64,000 bases of DNA, taken from positions 1,364,001 to 1,428,000 of the forward strand of contig NZ_AP024463.1 in NCBI RefSeq assembly GCF_019973735.1, read 5' to 3'. This DNA comes from Arachnia rubra (GTDB taxonomy: Bacteria; Actinomycetota; Actinomycetes; Propionibacteriales; Propionibacteriaceae). How positions within the stretch are numbered: position 1 is the stretch's first letter; each line of letters opens with the position of its first letter. Below the pieces are notes generated by a model. It did no database searches, was not told the origin of the DNA, and saw only the letters and a program-made list of their open reading frames with translations. Both the position numbers and the translations under genes were made by a program. This document shows positions 37,396-45,565 of this stretch, piece by piece.

Positions 37396-38208
37396 TCACT
37401 CGGCTATGACGACCTCTACACCGTAGCTGTTCAACTCCTCACGGACCGCCTGCGGGGTTGCGGCATCGACCACCACGGTGTCGAAGTCGGTGAGTTCCGC
37501 AAAGGTGTAGAGCGCCTTGCGGGTGAACTTGGTGTGATCCAGCAGCAGGTACCGCCTGCTGGCGGATGCGATCATCGCCTGCTTGACCTGCACTGCGTTC
37601 TCGTAGGGATGCTGGCAGCGCCTCCCGACCACCCCGGAGGCCGACATCACGCAGTGATCAGCCTGCCAGGACAGCAGATTGGAAGCGGCGGTCGGTCCCA
37701 TCATCGCGTGGGCCCAGCTCTCGTATTCGCCGCCCGTCAGCAACAGGCGGACGCCGTGCATCTGCTTCGCCTCGTTCGCCACCAGCAGGGAGGTCGTGAT
37801 CACGGTCAGAGGGTGTACCCCCTCTAGAGCGCGCAACACCCACAATGCCGACGTCGAGTCGTCCAGCATCACGGAGCTTCCCTGACCGATCCGGGGAGCC
37901 AGCGCCTCGGCCATTGAGTGCTTCATCTCCGGGCTCTGCTGGAGGCGGAATTCGGCATCGGCCTCACTGAGGCTCGTAGCGACGGGATGGACGATACCCC
38001 GGTCCAGGTGAACGAGGCCAGCCTGCTCGAGATTCGCCACATCCCGGTAGATGGTCATCACCGAGACGGCGACCACCCGGGCCAGGTCCTCGACACGGAC
38101 GCCTCCCTGCGATATGACGTGCTCGGCTATCACCTGCCGCCGGCCCTGGGGGCTTTGAGGTGCGGACGTCTGTAGGCGGTGGAACTCGGGCTGGTGGGTT
38201 GGGCTCAT
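37396..38208 (-). CDS. DeoR/GlpR-family transcriptional regulator
   Basis: The 270-aa protein has an N-terminal winged helix with the DeoR signature (RVEDLARVVAVSVMTIYRDV, where most members have S-x-x-TIRRDL) and a C-terminal sugar-phosphate sensor of the RpiA/GlpR type (MLDDSTSALWVLRAL, LTGGEYESWAHAMMGP, LLLDHTKFTRKALYTF). These repressors are released by a phosphorylated intermediate. It lies directly upstream of the isomerase, transporter and kinase genes on the same strand and is the obvious candidate to control them through the palindrome at 37323-37337. The start is uncertain: ATG at 38206-38208 or ATG at 38251-38253, the latter overlapping the DedA gene; neither has a good ribosome-binding site. 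Confidence 0.85.
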   Translation of the reverse strand: MSPTHQPEFHRLQTSAPQSPQGRRQVIAEHVISQGGVRVEDLARVVAVSVMTIYRDVANLEQAGLVHLDRGIVHPVATSLSEADAEFRLQQSPEMKHSMAEALAPRIGQGSSVMLDDSTSALWVLRALEGVHPLTVITTSLLVANEAKQMHGVRLLLTGGEYESWAHAMMGPTAASNLLSWQADHCVMSASGVVGRRCQHPYENAVQVKQAMIASASRRYLLLDHTKFTRKALYTFAELTDFDTVVVDAATPQAVREELNSYGVEVVIAE

Positions 38209-38242
38209 CTTCTGGACGGGGTAGGGGACAACCCTTCCAACT

Positions 38243-38938
38243 CTAGACTTCATCCCCGGTGTCGTGGGCTGAAGACGTGACTTCCTGCTGCTGCGGGGCA
38301 GCGCGCCTCGAACTGCGCAGCCTGACGGCGACGAACCAGGCCAGAGCGGCCACGCAGGCGGCTATCACCAGTTTCAAGAAGACGTCCACGTACCCCTCGA
38401 CCACTGTCCAGTTCGCGCCCAGCAGATAACCGGCGCCGATCAGGATGGTGTTCCAGATGGCGGCGCCCGCCGTGGTCAGCAGGGTGAACTGCCATGGATT
38501 CATGCGGGTGATCCCGGCGGGGATGGAGATGAGTGACCGGAACACCGGCACCATGCGTCCCGTGAAAACAGTCCAGCCTCCCCACCGCTGGAAGAACGCC
38601 TCAGTGCGGTCGATGTCGGATGTCTTGACCAAGGGCATCTTGGCCAGGATCCGGCGGGTTCGCTCCCGTCCCAGCCACGCCCCTACCCCATACAGGGCCC
38701 AGGCTCCCACTACGGAGCCGGAGGTGCACCAGAGGATCGCCGAGAGGACGGTCATGCTGGAGCTGCCGGTGCCTGCGGAGAAACCTGCCAGGGGCAGGAA
38801 AACCTCGGACGGCAGGGGCGGGAACAGGTTCTCAAGAGCGATGAGCAACGCTGCCCCGGGACCGCCGAGGGCCGTCATGATCCCGACGGCCCAGGCCGCG
38901 ATCCCGGTCAGTGAATCCGCAGTGGTCTCCAGCAGCAC
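38243..38938 (-). CDS. DedA/SNARE-associated family membrane protein
   Basis: The 231-aa protein has the DedA core: ENLFPPLPSEVFLPLAGF, the helix pair around SGSVVGAWALYGVGAWLG, and GRMVPVFRSLISIPAGITRMN, with four to five predicted membrane spans and a short cytoplasmic tail. DedA proteins include scramblase-like undecaprenyl-phosphate flippases and keep membrane potential and cell-envelope balance. I chose the GTG at 38936-38938 because AGAGGAG precedes it by five bases; ATG, TTG and GTG codons further upstream have no site. It lies upstream of the DeoR-type gene on the same strand, but a functional link with the sugar cluster is unlikely. Confidence 0.85.
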   Translation of the reverse strand: MLLETTADSLTGIAAWAVGIMTALGGPGAALLIALENLFPPLPSEVFLPLAGFSAGTGSSSMTVLSAILWCTSGSVVGAWALYGVGAWLGRERTRRILAKMPLVKTSDIDRTEAFFQRWGGWTVFTGRMVPVFRSLISIPAGITRMNPWQFTLLTTAGAAIWNTILIGAGYLLGANWTVVEGYVDVFLKLVIAACVAALAWFVAVRLRSSRRAAPQQQEVTSSAHDTGDEV

Positions 38939-39116
38939 GCTGGCTCCTCTCATCAAGGGCACATGGCCCGGCAATTGTGTGAGTTGACTCGTAGAGCGCG
39001 GGCTAAATCAACCACATCCAGCTGGGGGCTGGCTGGAGGCCGTCTGTGAGATCGATGTGGCCTGCCACGATGTCCTGGTCCCACTGACACTAGCCGTTCC
39101 ACCCGGTAAACGTCAT

Positions 39117-39148
39117 GACCCCCGGTACAAAGTTCTATGCCGGGGGTC
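39117..39148 (-). terminator. Terminator hairpin downstream of tRNA-Pro
   Basis: GACCCCCGG at 39117-39125 pairs perfectly with CCGGGGGTC at 39140-39148 across a 14-base loop, seven bases beyond the 3' end of tRNA-Pro. A short run with three T follows on the minus strand. It should end the tRNA transcript. Confidence 0.65.
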
Positions 39149-39155
39149 ACAGGTG

Positions 39156-39228
39156 TCGGGACGACAGGACTCGAACCTGCGATCTCCTGCTCCCAAAGCA
39201 GGCGCGCTAGCCACTACGCTACGTCCCG
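39156..39228 (-). tRNA. tRNA-Pro (anticodon TGG)
   Basis: The minus strand folds into a cloverleaf: acceptor CGGGACG pairs with CGTCCCG, the anticodon stem CCTGC/GCAGG encloses TTTGGGA with TGG at the centre, and the T arm carries GGTTCGAGTCC. The discriminator base is A and the 3' CCA is not encoded. It reads CCN proline codons, chiefly CCA. Confidence 0.95.
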
Positions 39229-39309
39229 GTGCCTCTCAGGAAGAAGCTCAGCAGAGTCTACTGCAAGCCATTGCCTGCTGCCCAATGTGGAATACCCGCC
39301 CGCGCCCGT

Positions 39310-39684
39310 TCAGTCTTTGGCGCCGAGCAGCCCGCCGAGTAGAGAGCTCACGAAGCTGATGACGACGCTGCCCCACAGGGCGGGCCAGAATCCGTCAACG
39401 AAGAAGCCGATGCCGAACCGCTGGGCAATCCAGGCGGTCAATGCCAGCATGCTGGCATTGATGACCAGCAGGAACAGGCCGAAGGTGACCACGACCAGGC
39501 AGAACGACAGCACCTGCGTGAACGGCTTGATGACGGCGTTGACCACTCCCATGATGGCCGCCACCCCGAGCATGATCAGGATGTACTGCTGGTCTGTCTC
39601 GGCGACGACTCGGATCCCGGGAATGAGCCAGACCGCAGCTGCGGTTGCGATTGCCCCCACGACAAGCCTCAGAAGCATTCTCAT
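39310..39684 (-). CDS. Phage-holin-family-like small membrane protein (PF04020 type)
   Basis: The 124-aa protein consists of four hydrophobic helices with the family pattern WLIPGIRV and IMGVVNAVIKPFTQVLSFCL. Such proteins are widespread in Actinobacteria; despite the family name they are usually chromosomal, and their role is unknown. There is no lysis gene or other phage gene nearby. It lies between the two tRNA genes on the same strand. The ATG at 39682-39684 comes six bases after TACCGT with no Shine-Dalgarno, so it is predicted leaderless. Confidence 0.8.
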   Translation of the reverse strand: MRMLLRLVVGAIATAAAVWLIPGIRVVAETDQQYILIMLGVAAIMGVVNAVIKPFTQVLSFCLVVVTFGLFLLVINASMLALTAWIAQRFGIGFFVDGFWPALWGSVVISFVSSLLGGLLGAKD

Positions 39685-39745
39685 GCATCCACGGTACCTG
39701 TTTACCGCGCCGAGCTTGGGTCGATGACCGGTTATTGACCGCCAA

Positions 39746-39819
39746 TGGAGCGGATGACGGGAATCGAACCCGCGTAGCCAGTTTGGAAGACTGGGGCTCT
39801 ACCATTGAGCTACATCCGC
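39746..39819 (-). tRNA. tRNA-Gly (anticodon TCC), CCA encoded
   Basis: The minus strand gives acceptor GCGGATG pairing with CATCCGC, D arm GCTCAATGGTAGAGC, anticodon stem CCAGT/ACTGG enclosing CTTCCAA with TCC, and T arm GGGTTCGATTCCC. The discriminator is T and CCA follows in the genome at 39748-39746. It reads GGA/GGG glycine codons. In contrast, the neighbouring tRNA-Pro lacks an encoded CCA. Confidence 0.95.
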
Positions 39820-39937
39820 AGAGCATCGGAGAGTCTAGCAGCTTACCCCGATGATCCCCACTCGAGCCAGGACCAGCTCTTAGGGCTGGTTGCTGGTGTC
39901 CGGTCGGCGGGGTCTGCTGACGCTTTCTTTGGCGCTT

Positions 39938-40993
39938 CTAGTCCAGGCTTTTCCGGATGTAGAGGGCGCGGATCAGGTCCAGCACACCTCCCATGAGCAC
40001 AGGCGGCACGGATGCCAAGGCCAGCACCTGTGCTCCTGGTCTTAGGAAGATCAGGGCGATCAGGAGACTGCCGGTCAGGATCGTCCAGGAGAATGCGATG
40101 AGACAGGCCCAGGCTGTCGCGATTTTCTCCCGGCGCGGGAAACCCTTGAGAAAGCTGTTTCCTGCCCCCTTCCGCAGCGGCAGGATTCGAGAGCGGAGCC
40201 TGAACACGGTGAGCGTCACCATCAAGACGGAGAGCACCAGTCCACCAATGACATTCCAGAATGCCACGGCAGTGCATAGGAGACAGGCCGGAAGGGTGAG
40301 CCAGGTTGCCTCCCTGATCGCCGATACGACCTTCTTGTTCAGTATCAATACCGGTCTGTGGTCTTCGGGAGCCTCGCTGAGTACCTCGATGAGGCCAGAA
40401 CTTGCGGTTCTTAAGTCTCCTCTCTTCAAAGCAAGATGAGCGATGTTCTCCTTGGCCTCGACCTTGCCTGGGTCTAGCTCCAAGGCCTTCCGGTACGCCA
40501 GCTCTGCCGCCTCCGGATCTACGTCGTGCAGCACATATCCGAGTGAAAAATGGTAGTCGGGGTTGCTGGGGCCCAGCTCTATGGCCTTCTGGGCCTCGTG
40601 GCGGGCCTTGGTGAACCACCTCAGATCTGCATAGACCTTTGCGATCACAGAATGAGGGCTGGGAGCCTCCGGATCGAGGCTGATCGCCTCCCGTAGGGGC
40701 TGTAACGCCTCGGCTGGCCGACCCTGGCGCCAGAGAGAATAGGCGAGCACCTGGAGGCAGAAGGACCGTATCGGGTTCTCCGGATTCAACGCCAGTGCTG
40801 ATCGTGCATGCGACTCTGCCTGCTGGAAGTCGTGGTCGTAAAAAAGATGGGTTCTGCCTATGTGCCCATGTACCAAGGCCTGATCCGCATCGTTGTCGCC
40901 CAGTAAGGGATACAGGATTTCCAGGGCCTGGGGGATGCGGCCTAGGTTTGCCAGTTCTTCAGCCCGGTCCAGCTTTTGCTGTGACTGGTTCAC
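39938..40993 (-). CDS. TPR-repeat protein with C-terminal membrane helices
   Basis: The 351-aa protein has an N-terminal array of about five to six tetratricopeptide repeats (residues 5-215; for example PEAAELAYRKALELDPGKVE), followed by four hydrophobic helices in two pairs (about 230-275 and 290-340) that should anchor it in the membrane with the TPRs in the cytoplasm. There is no signal peptide. Its start overlaps the end of the upstream AAA+ ATPase gene by four bases, so they are translationally coupled. A TPR scaffold bound to the membrane and a TPR-tagged ATPase suggest a membrane-recruited remodelling complex. I know of no characterised counterpart. Confidence 0.8.
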   Translation of the reverse strand: MNQSQQKLDRAEELANLGRIPQALEILYPLLGDNDADQALVHGHIGRTHLFYDHDFQQAESHARSALALNPENPIRSFCLQVLAYSLWRQGRPAEALQPLREAISLDPEAPSPHSVIAKVYADLRWFTKARHEAQKAIELGPSNPDYHFSLGYVLHDVDPEAAELAYRKALELDPGKVEAKENIAHLALKRGDLRTASSGLIEVLSEAPEDHRPVLILNKKVVSAIREATWLTLPACLLCTAVAFWNVIGGLVLSVLMVTLTVFRLRSRILPLRKGAGNSFLKGFPRREKIATAWACLIAFSWTILTGSLLIALIFLRPGAQVLALASVPPVLMGGVLDLIRALYIRKSLD

Positions 40994-42261
40994 AACAGCC
41001 GTCTTGACTTCATGTAGGTGGTGAGTTCCTCATACTCGCCCGTCGGGTCCGCGTAGGTGACGACGTTGCGGGCTGTCTTGAACCAAGGACCTGCAGAAGG
41101 ACGGATCTGTTTGAGAGCAGAGGTGAAATCCTTCATGTTGACCATCCGGGTTCTGCCGGTGCGTACCGAGTCGATCATCGCCAGCTCCGCTGCGCTCTCA
41201 CACAGATGGGCCAGGTCGGCCCCTGTGAAACCCTCGGTGTCCCGGACGAGTCTTGCCAGGTTGATGCCCTCGACGGGGCGGCGGGCAAGATCATGTCTCA
41301 GGATGGCCTCGCGGGCACTCTGGTCTGGGGGCAGGACCAGAACAGTGCGGTCCAGCCGGCCCGGCCTGCGGAGTGCCGGATCCACGTCCCAGGGAGCATT
41401 GGTCGCGGCGAGCACGAACACCCCCTCGTTGTCCGAGCTGACTCCATCGAGCTCCTGGAGAAGCTGGTTGATCACATTGCGCATTCCGCTGGACGCGCTG
41501 AGGGTGCGTTTCAGGCCGATTGCGTCCAGCTCGTCGAGGAAGAGCACCACGGGGGCGGAGCTCCTCGCCACCTGGAACACGCCATGGAGGTTGCTCTCTG
41601 ACTGTCCCAAGTACATGTCGAGCACGTCCGAGAGGGTCACGCTCATGAACGATGCGCCCATCTCTCCTGCGACAGCGCGTGCTATGAACGTCTTTCCGCA
41701 GCCCGGTGGCCCGTAGAGCAGCAGGCCACCCTTGAGGCTTTTCCCATACAGCCTGCGCAGTTCTGGATTGCGCATAGGAGCCAGGAAGGCGATCTCCAGG
41801 CGTTCTTTCACGTGATCCATGCCTCCCACATCCGCCAGGCGTATTCCCGTCCTCTCGACCTCCCAGACGTCTTGGGGGCGGGCCTCCTCATCTTCGTGGA
41901 TGACCTCAGGCCGTGACCGTCCGTCTTCGTCATCCGTCACAAAACGCGGGGCGGGGCCGTCGCCAAACTGCTGTTCTGCCTGCGACCAGTTGAAATCCGC
42001 TGCCCCTCGCTCCTGCTCGGGGACGGGATGCCCGTCCTCGGCGGATTGCTCTGCCGAGGGGCTTGAGGGGAATGCCTGGGCCAGCAGTGCGTGTGCCTGC
42101 TGGTTGGATGGGTCCTGCTGCAGGGCGGCAGCGCAGTGCTGGACGGCTTCCGTACCCCGGCCATCGGCTATGAGCAATTCCACCACGTGCAACCGTAGGG
42201 GGACATCGTCAGGGCGGTCGGCTACAGCTCGCAAAAGCGAGTCGATGAGGGGGTTTGGCAT
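40990..42261 (-). CDS. AAA+ ATPase with N-terminal TPR-like region (Cdc48/Vps4-like)
   Basis: The 423-aa protein begins with a short helical TPR-like segment (residues about 1-70), then an acidic linker, then one classic AAA domain: GGMDHVKERLEIAFLAPM, Walker A YGPPGCGKT, Walker B VLFLDELDAIG, the second region of homology AATNAPWDVDPALRRPGRLDR, and sensor-2-side GFTGADLAHLCESAAELA. This places it with Cdc48/FtsH/Vps4-type unfoldases, here without a protease domain. The second ATG (42259-42261) lies seven bases after TACCAT and is the likely leaderless start. The next gene, a TPR membrane protein, overlaps it by four bases. The target is unknown. Confidence 0.85.
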   Translation of the reverse strand: MPNPLIDSLLRAVADRPDDVPLRLHVVELLIADGRGTEAVQHCAAALQQDPSNQQAHALLAQAFPSSPSAEQSAEDGHPVPEQERGAADFNWSQAEQQFGDGPAPRFVTDDEDGRSRPEVIHEDEEARPQDVWEVERTGIRLADVGGMDHVKERLEIAFLAPMRNPELRRLYGKSLKGGLLLYGPPGCGKTFIARAVAGEMGASFMSVTLSDVLDMYLGQSESNLHGVFQVARSSAPVVLFLDELDAIGLKRTLSASSGMRNVINQLLQELDGVSSDNEGVFVLAATNAPWDVDPALRRPGRLDRTVLVLPPDQSAREAILRHDLARRPVEGINLARLVRDTEGFTGADLAHLCESAAELAMIDSVRTGRTRMVNMKDFTSALKQIRPSAGPWFKTARNVVTYADPTGEYEELTTYMKSRRLL

Positions 42262-42313
42262 GCGCATAATGGTAGGGCGCGCGCCGACACACCGGGAGAT
42301 GAGCAGGTCACGG

Positions 42314-42343
42314 TTGGTCGGCTTGGATGCCCTTGGTTAAACT
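42314..42343 (+). promoter_or_regulatory. Probable tig promoter
   Basis: TTGGTC at 42314-42319 and TAAACT at 42338-42343 are separated by 18 bases and resemble the housekeeping sigma consensus. Transcription would start near 42350, leaving a leader of about 27 bases with aggag before the GTG of the trigger factor gene. Confidence 0.6.
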
Positions 42344-42376
42344 TGCGGCGACCAAATCAAGTTCAGGAGTCGATTC

Positions 42377-43783
42377 GTGCCCAGCACCGCAGAGAAGCTG
42401 AGCCCCACGAGGGTCAAGCTAACCGTAGAGATCCCCTTTGCTGATCTCAAGCCCCATCTCGACAAGGCCTACAAGGAGATCGCAGAGCAGGTCAGCATCC
42501 CTGGATTCCGCAAGGGCAAGGTGCCGGCCGTCGTCATCGATCAGCGCTTCGGCCGGGGGGTGGTCCTCCAGGAGGCCATCAACGACGCCATGCAGCCCGC
42601 CTACGAGGCCGCTCTCGCCGAAGCCAAGGTGGCTCCTCTCGGCCAGCCCGAGATCGAGATCACCAAGCTGGAGGACGGTGAGGTGGTCGAGTTCACAGCT
42701 GAGGTTGATATCCGTCCCGACTTCGACCTGCCGGATTTCGCCTCCATTGAGGCGACGGTCGACGCGCTTTCCTCGCTCGATGACGAGGTGGACGAGCGCA
42801 TCTCGATGCTCCGCAAGCGCTTCGCCACCACCACGGAACTCGAGCGCGAGGCCCAGGAGGGGGATGTCCTGACCATCGACCTGACCGCCGCCCAGGATGG
42901 GCAGGAGCTACCGGAGGCCTCCGCCACCGGCGTCACCCTCACCGTCGGTGAAGACTCGGGGATGCTCGAGGGGCTCGACGAGGCTGTCCGCGGCTTGAAG
43001 GCGGGGGAGTCGAAGACCTTTGCCTCCACCCTGATCGGCGGCCCCTTCCGCGGCCAGGAGGCGGACATCACGGTCACCGTCACGCAGGTTGCCGAGGAGG
43101 AGCTGCCCGCGCTGGACGACGAGTTCGCCCAGATGATCTCCGAGTTCGACACCGTCGACGAGATGCGTGAGGACCTCGCCAAGGCAGTCCAGGCGCAGGC
43201 CAGGGCAGAGCAGATCGCCGAGGCGCGGGACAAGGTGCTGGAAGCCGCCCTTGAACAGGTCGACTTCGAGGTCCCGGTCGCTGTGCTGGCCCGTGAGCTC
43301 GAGGCCCGCCGCAACCAGATCTCCGATCAGCTGGCGCGAGCCGGTCTTACCGTCGAAACCTACCTTGAGCAGGCCGAGGACGAGGAGGCTGAGGACGCTG
43401 ACGCCTTCTGGGCGCAGGTTGACGAGCGCTCTACCCAGGCATTGCGCGCCCAGCTGCTTCTCGACAAGTACGCCGATGACAATGGGGTGCCGGTTTCCCA
43501 GCAGGAACTCACCGAGTTGATCCTTCGCAGGGCCACCGAGCAGCGCACCACCCCCCAGGAGGTGGTGAACCACATGATGGAGCACAACCACATGCCGGAG
43601 TGGATGCAGGAGATCCGCCGGGGCAAGGCACTGGCTGAGATCTGCGAGGCCGCGAAGGTGACGGACTCCGAGGGGCAGGTCGTCGAGATGGTCCCCAAGG
43701 CCGAGGAGCCAGCCGAGGCTGAGGAATCCTCCGAGGCCGGCGAGACCGTCGACGACGAGGGCGCTGCCGAAGAAGCGGAGTGA
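42377..43783 (+). CDS. tig: Trigger factor (ribosome-associated chaperone and prolyl isomerase)
   Basis: The 468-aa protein has the ribosome-binding N-domain with the signature PGFRKGKVP (residues about 44-52), an FKBP-type PPIase domain (about 155-240, beginning EGDVLTIDLTA), the helical arm domain, and a very acidic C-terminal tail (about residues 440-468) typical of actinobacterial trigger factors. It binds nascent chains at the ribosome exit. Translation starts at GTG with aggag seven bases ahead. It is followed by an AI-2E-type membrane gene and clpP1-clpP2-clpX, the classical folding/degradation cluster. Confidence 0.96.
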   Translation: MPSTAEKLSPTRVKLTVEIPFADLKPHLDKAYKEIAEQVSIPGFRKGKVPAVVIDQRFGRGVVLQEAINDAMQPAYEAALAEAKVAPLGQPEIEITKLEDGEVVEFTAEVDIRPDFDLPDFASIEATVDALSSLDDEVDERISMLRKRFATTTELEREAQEGDVLTIDLTAAQDGQELPEASATGVTLTVGEDSGMLEGLDEAVRGLKAGESKTFASTLIGGPFRGQEADITVTVTQVAEEELPALDDEFAQMISEFDTVDEMREDLAKAVQAQARAEQIAEARDKVLEAALEQVDFEVPVAVLARELEARRNQISDQLARAGLTVETYLEQAEDEEAEDADAFWAQVDERSTQALRAQLLLDKYADDNGVPVSQQELTELILRRATEQRTTPQEVVNHMMEHNHMPEWMQEIRRGKALAEICEAAKVTDSEGQVVEMVPKAEEPAEAEESSEAGETVDDEGAAEEAE

Positions 43784-43786
43784 TTG

Positions 43787-44890
43787 ATGGGGGCCGCCGA
43801 GCAGTCCAAGGCGGGTAGGTTTCCCCTGTTCGTCGTTGCCGTCATCGTGCTGGGTGCCATCGCGCTGACCCTCACCCTGTTCAAGGACCTCAGCTCGGTG
43901 CTGGCCCCCGCCTTCCTCGCAGTGAACCTCGTGGTCACCACGTATCCGGCATATCGGTGGCTTGAGAAACACCGGGTGCCCCGGATCCTGGCTGCCCTGA
44001 TCATCGGGGTGCTGCTGTTTTCGGTCCTTGTCCTGGTCACGGTGTCTCTCGTGTGGGCCGGGACCTCTATGGTGGCCTCGCTGACCGAGTACGGTCCGCG
44101 GTTCACAGAGTTCTACAACCAGGTGATCGCCTGGCTGACCAGCGTCGGCTTCGACGAAGCCGCGCTGCTCAACCAGCTCAAGTCGGTGTCGCCATCGAAC
44201 GTGATCGGTCTGGTCGGCAACATCGTCACCCAGGCGTCCAGCGCCACCAGCACCATGGTCGTGATACTCATCTGCCTGGCCTTTCTGGTGTTCGATCTGC
44301 CGTCCATGGCGAAAAGACTGGCGATCACAGACAAGCTGCATCCCAGCTTCACCAGCTCCCTTGAGGGCTTCGCAGTCGGTATCCGCCGGTACTGGCTGGT
44401 CACCACCCTGTTCGGCTTTATCGTCGCCATCCTGGATGGGATCGCGCTGGTGATCGTCGGTGTCCCGCTGCCGCTGGTCTGGGTGGTGCTGAGTTTCATC
44501 ACCAACTACATCCCCAACGTCGGTTTCTTCATCGGTCTGATCCCGCCCGCGCTGCTGGCGCTGTTCGAGAAGGGACCTGTGGCCTCGCTGATTGTGATCG
44601 TGGCCTACTGCGTCTTGAACTTTGTGATCCAGTCGGTGATCCAGCCGAAGTTCACCGGTGACGCCGTCGGCGTCACTCCGGTGGCCTCCTTCATCTCCCT
44701 GCTGCTGTGGACCGCGGTCTTCGGCGCCTTGGGCGCTCTGCTGGCGCTGCCGCTGACCCTCATGGTGAAGTCCCTGCTGCTCGACAACGATCCCAAGGCC
44801 CGCTGGGTGGGAGCGCTGATCTCCTCGGACCCCGACGCGGTCGACACCAGTGATTGCGACGATTCCGGGGTGGACGTCGCTGCTGAGTGA
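43787..44890 (+). CDS. AI-2E transporter family membrane protein
   Basis: The 367-aa protein has about seven to eight helices and the family pattern: an N-terminal helix pair, the soluble middle domain (FTEFYNQVIAWL), then LPLVWVVLSFITNYIPNVGFFI near residue 230 and the PTASFI-like segment VTPVASFISLLLWTAVFG. Family members include TqsA/PerM-like exporters and Na+(Li+)/H+ antiporters; the substrate here is not known. The ATG begins three bases after the tig stop, with an overlapping TTG as an alternative, so it is translated from the tig message. It ends 51 bp before clpP1, which has its own promoter. Confidence 0.85.
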   Translation: MGAAEQSKAGRFPLFVVAVIVLGAIALTLTLFKDLSSVLAPAFLAVNLVVTTYPAYRWLEKHRVPRILAALIIGVLLFSVLVLVTVSLVWAGTSMVASLTEYGPRFTEFYNQVIAWLTSVGFDEAALLNQLKSVSPSNVIGLVGNIVTQASSATSTMVVILICLAFLVFDLPSMAKRLAITDKLHPSFTSSLEGFAVGIRRYWLVTTLFGFIVAILDGIALVIVGVPLPLVWVVLSFITNYIPNVGFFIGLIPPALLALFEKGPVASLIVIVAYCVLNFVIQSVIQPKFTGDAVGVTPVASFISLLLWTAVFGALGALLALPLTLMVKSLLLDNDPKARWVGALISSDPDAVDTSDCDDSGVDVAAE

Positions 44891-44906
44891 ACTGGGCGGG
44901 CCATCC

Positions 44907-44934
44907 TTGGAAAATTGCCTGGAGTCGGTACGTT
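44907..44934 (+). promoter_or_regulatory. clpP1 promoter, leaderless
   Basis: TTGGAA at 44907-44912 and TACGTT at 44929-44934 are 16 bases apart; the GTG at 44942 follows seven bases after the -10. There is no Shine-Dalgarno close to this codon. No obvious ClgR-type palindrome is seen here. Confidence 0.55.
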
Positions 44935-44941
44935 GTATGAC

Positions 44942-45565
44942 GTGACCGACAATCGAAACGACATCTCCATGGCGACCCCCCAGGGGCCAGGGCTGGGAAT
45001 GACGGACAACGTCTACTCCTCCCTGCTCGCCAACCGCATCATCTTTCTGGGATCCGAGGTGCGTGACGAGAACGCGAATGCCATCTGCGCTCAGATGCTG
45101 CTGCTGAACGCTGAGGATCCCCACTCAGACATCTACCTCTACATCAACAGCCCCGGTGGCTCCGTCGATTCAGGTATGGCCATCTTCGATACCATGCAGT
45201 GGATCAGCAATGACGTCGCCACGGTGGCCATGGGGCTCGCGGCCTCCATGGGACAGTTCCTGCTGTCCGCAGGCACCCCTGGCAAACGCTATGCCCTGCC
45301 GCACAGCCGCATCATGATGCACCAGCCCTCCGGTGGTCTCGGTGGGACCGCATCCGACATCCGCATCCAGGCGGAGCAGTCGCTGCACATCAAGAAGACC
45401 ATGGCCCAGCTCATCGCGCAGCACACCGGCCAGAGCGTGGAGCAGATCGAGGCCGACTCAGACCGCGACCGCTGGTTCACGGCTGAGCAGGCGCTTGAAT
45501 ACGGTTTCATCGACCACGTCTACGAGCGTGCGTCCCAGATCAACTCGGAGGCTCCGAACCAGTGA
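44942..45565 (+). CDS. clpP1: ATP-dependent Clp protease proteolytic subunit 1
   Basis: The 207-aa serine peptidase carries the catalytic serine in [14 protein letters not shown], the histidine in [10 protein letters not shown] and the aspartate in [15 protein letters not shown]. Actinobacterial ClpP1 and ClpP2 form separate heptamer rings that stack into one chamber, fed by ClpX or ClpC. I chose the GTG at 44942 because it lies seven bases after TACGTT; a TTG nine codons upstream and an ATG nine codons downstream are alternatives. The stop overlaps the start of clpP2. Confidence 0.93.
   Translation: MTDNRNDISMATPQGPGLGMTDNVYSSLLANRIIFLGSEVRDENANAICAQMLLLNAEDPHSDIYLYINSPGGSVDSGMAIFDTMQWISNDVATVAMGLAASMGQFLLSAGTPGKRYALPHSRIMMHQPSGGLGGTASDIRIQAEQSLHIKKTMAQLIAQHTGQSVEQIEADSDRDRWFTAEQALEYGFIDHVYERASQINSEAPNQ

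Noticed and set aside
39310..39684. Prophage remnant suggested by the holin-family protein between two tRNA genes
   Set aside because: No integrase, lysin, structural gene or duplicated tRNA end is present; this family is commonly chromosomal in Actinobacteria.
42908..45124. Long minus-strand open frame of 738 codons antisense to tig, the AI-2E-type gene and the start of clpP1
   Set aside because: It lies wholly over well-identified genes, has low-complexity Gln/Asp/His/Gly-rich sequence and no recognisable domain; it is a high-GC shadow.
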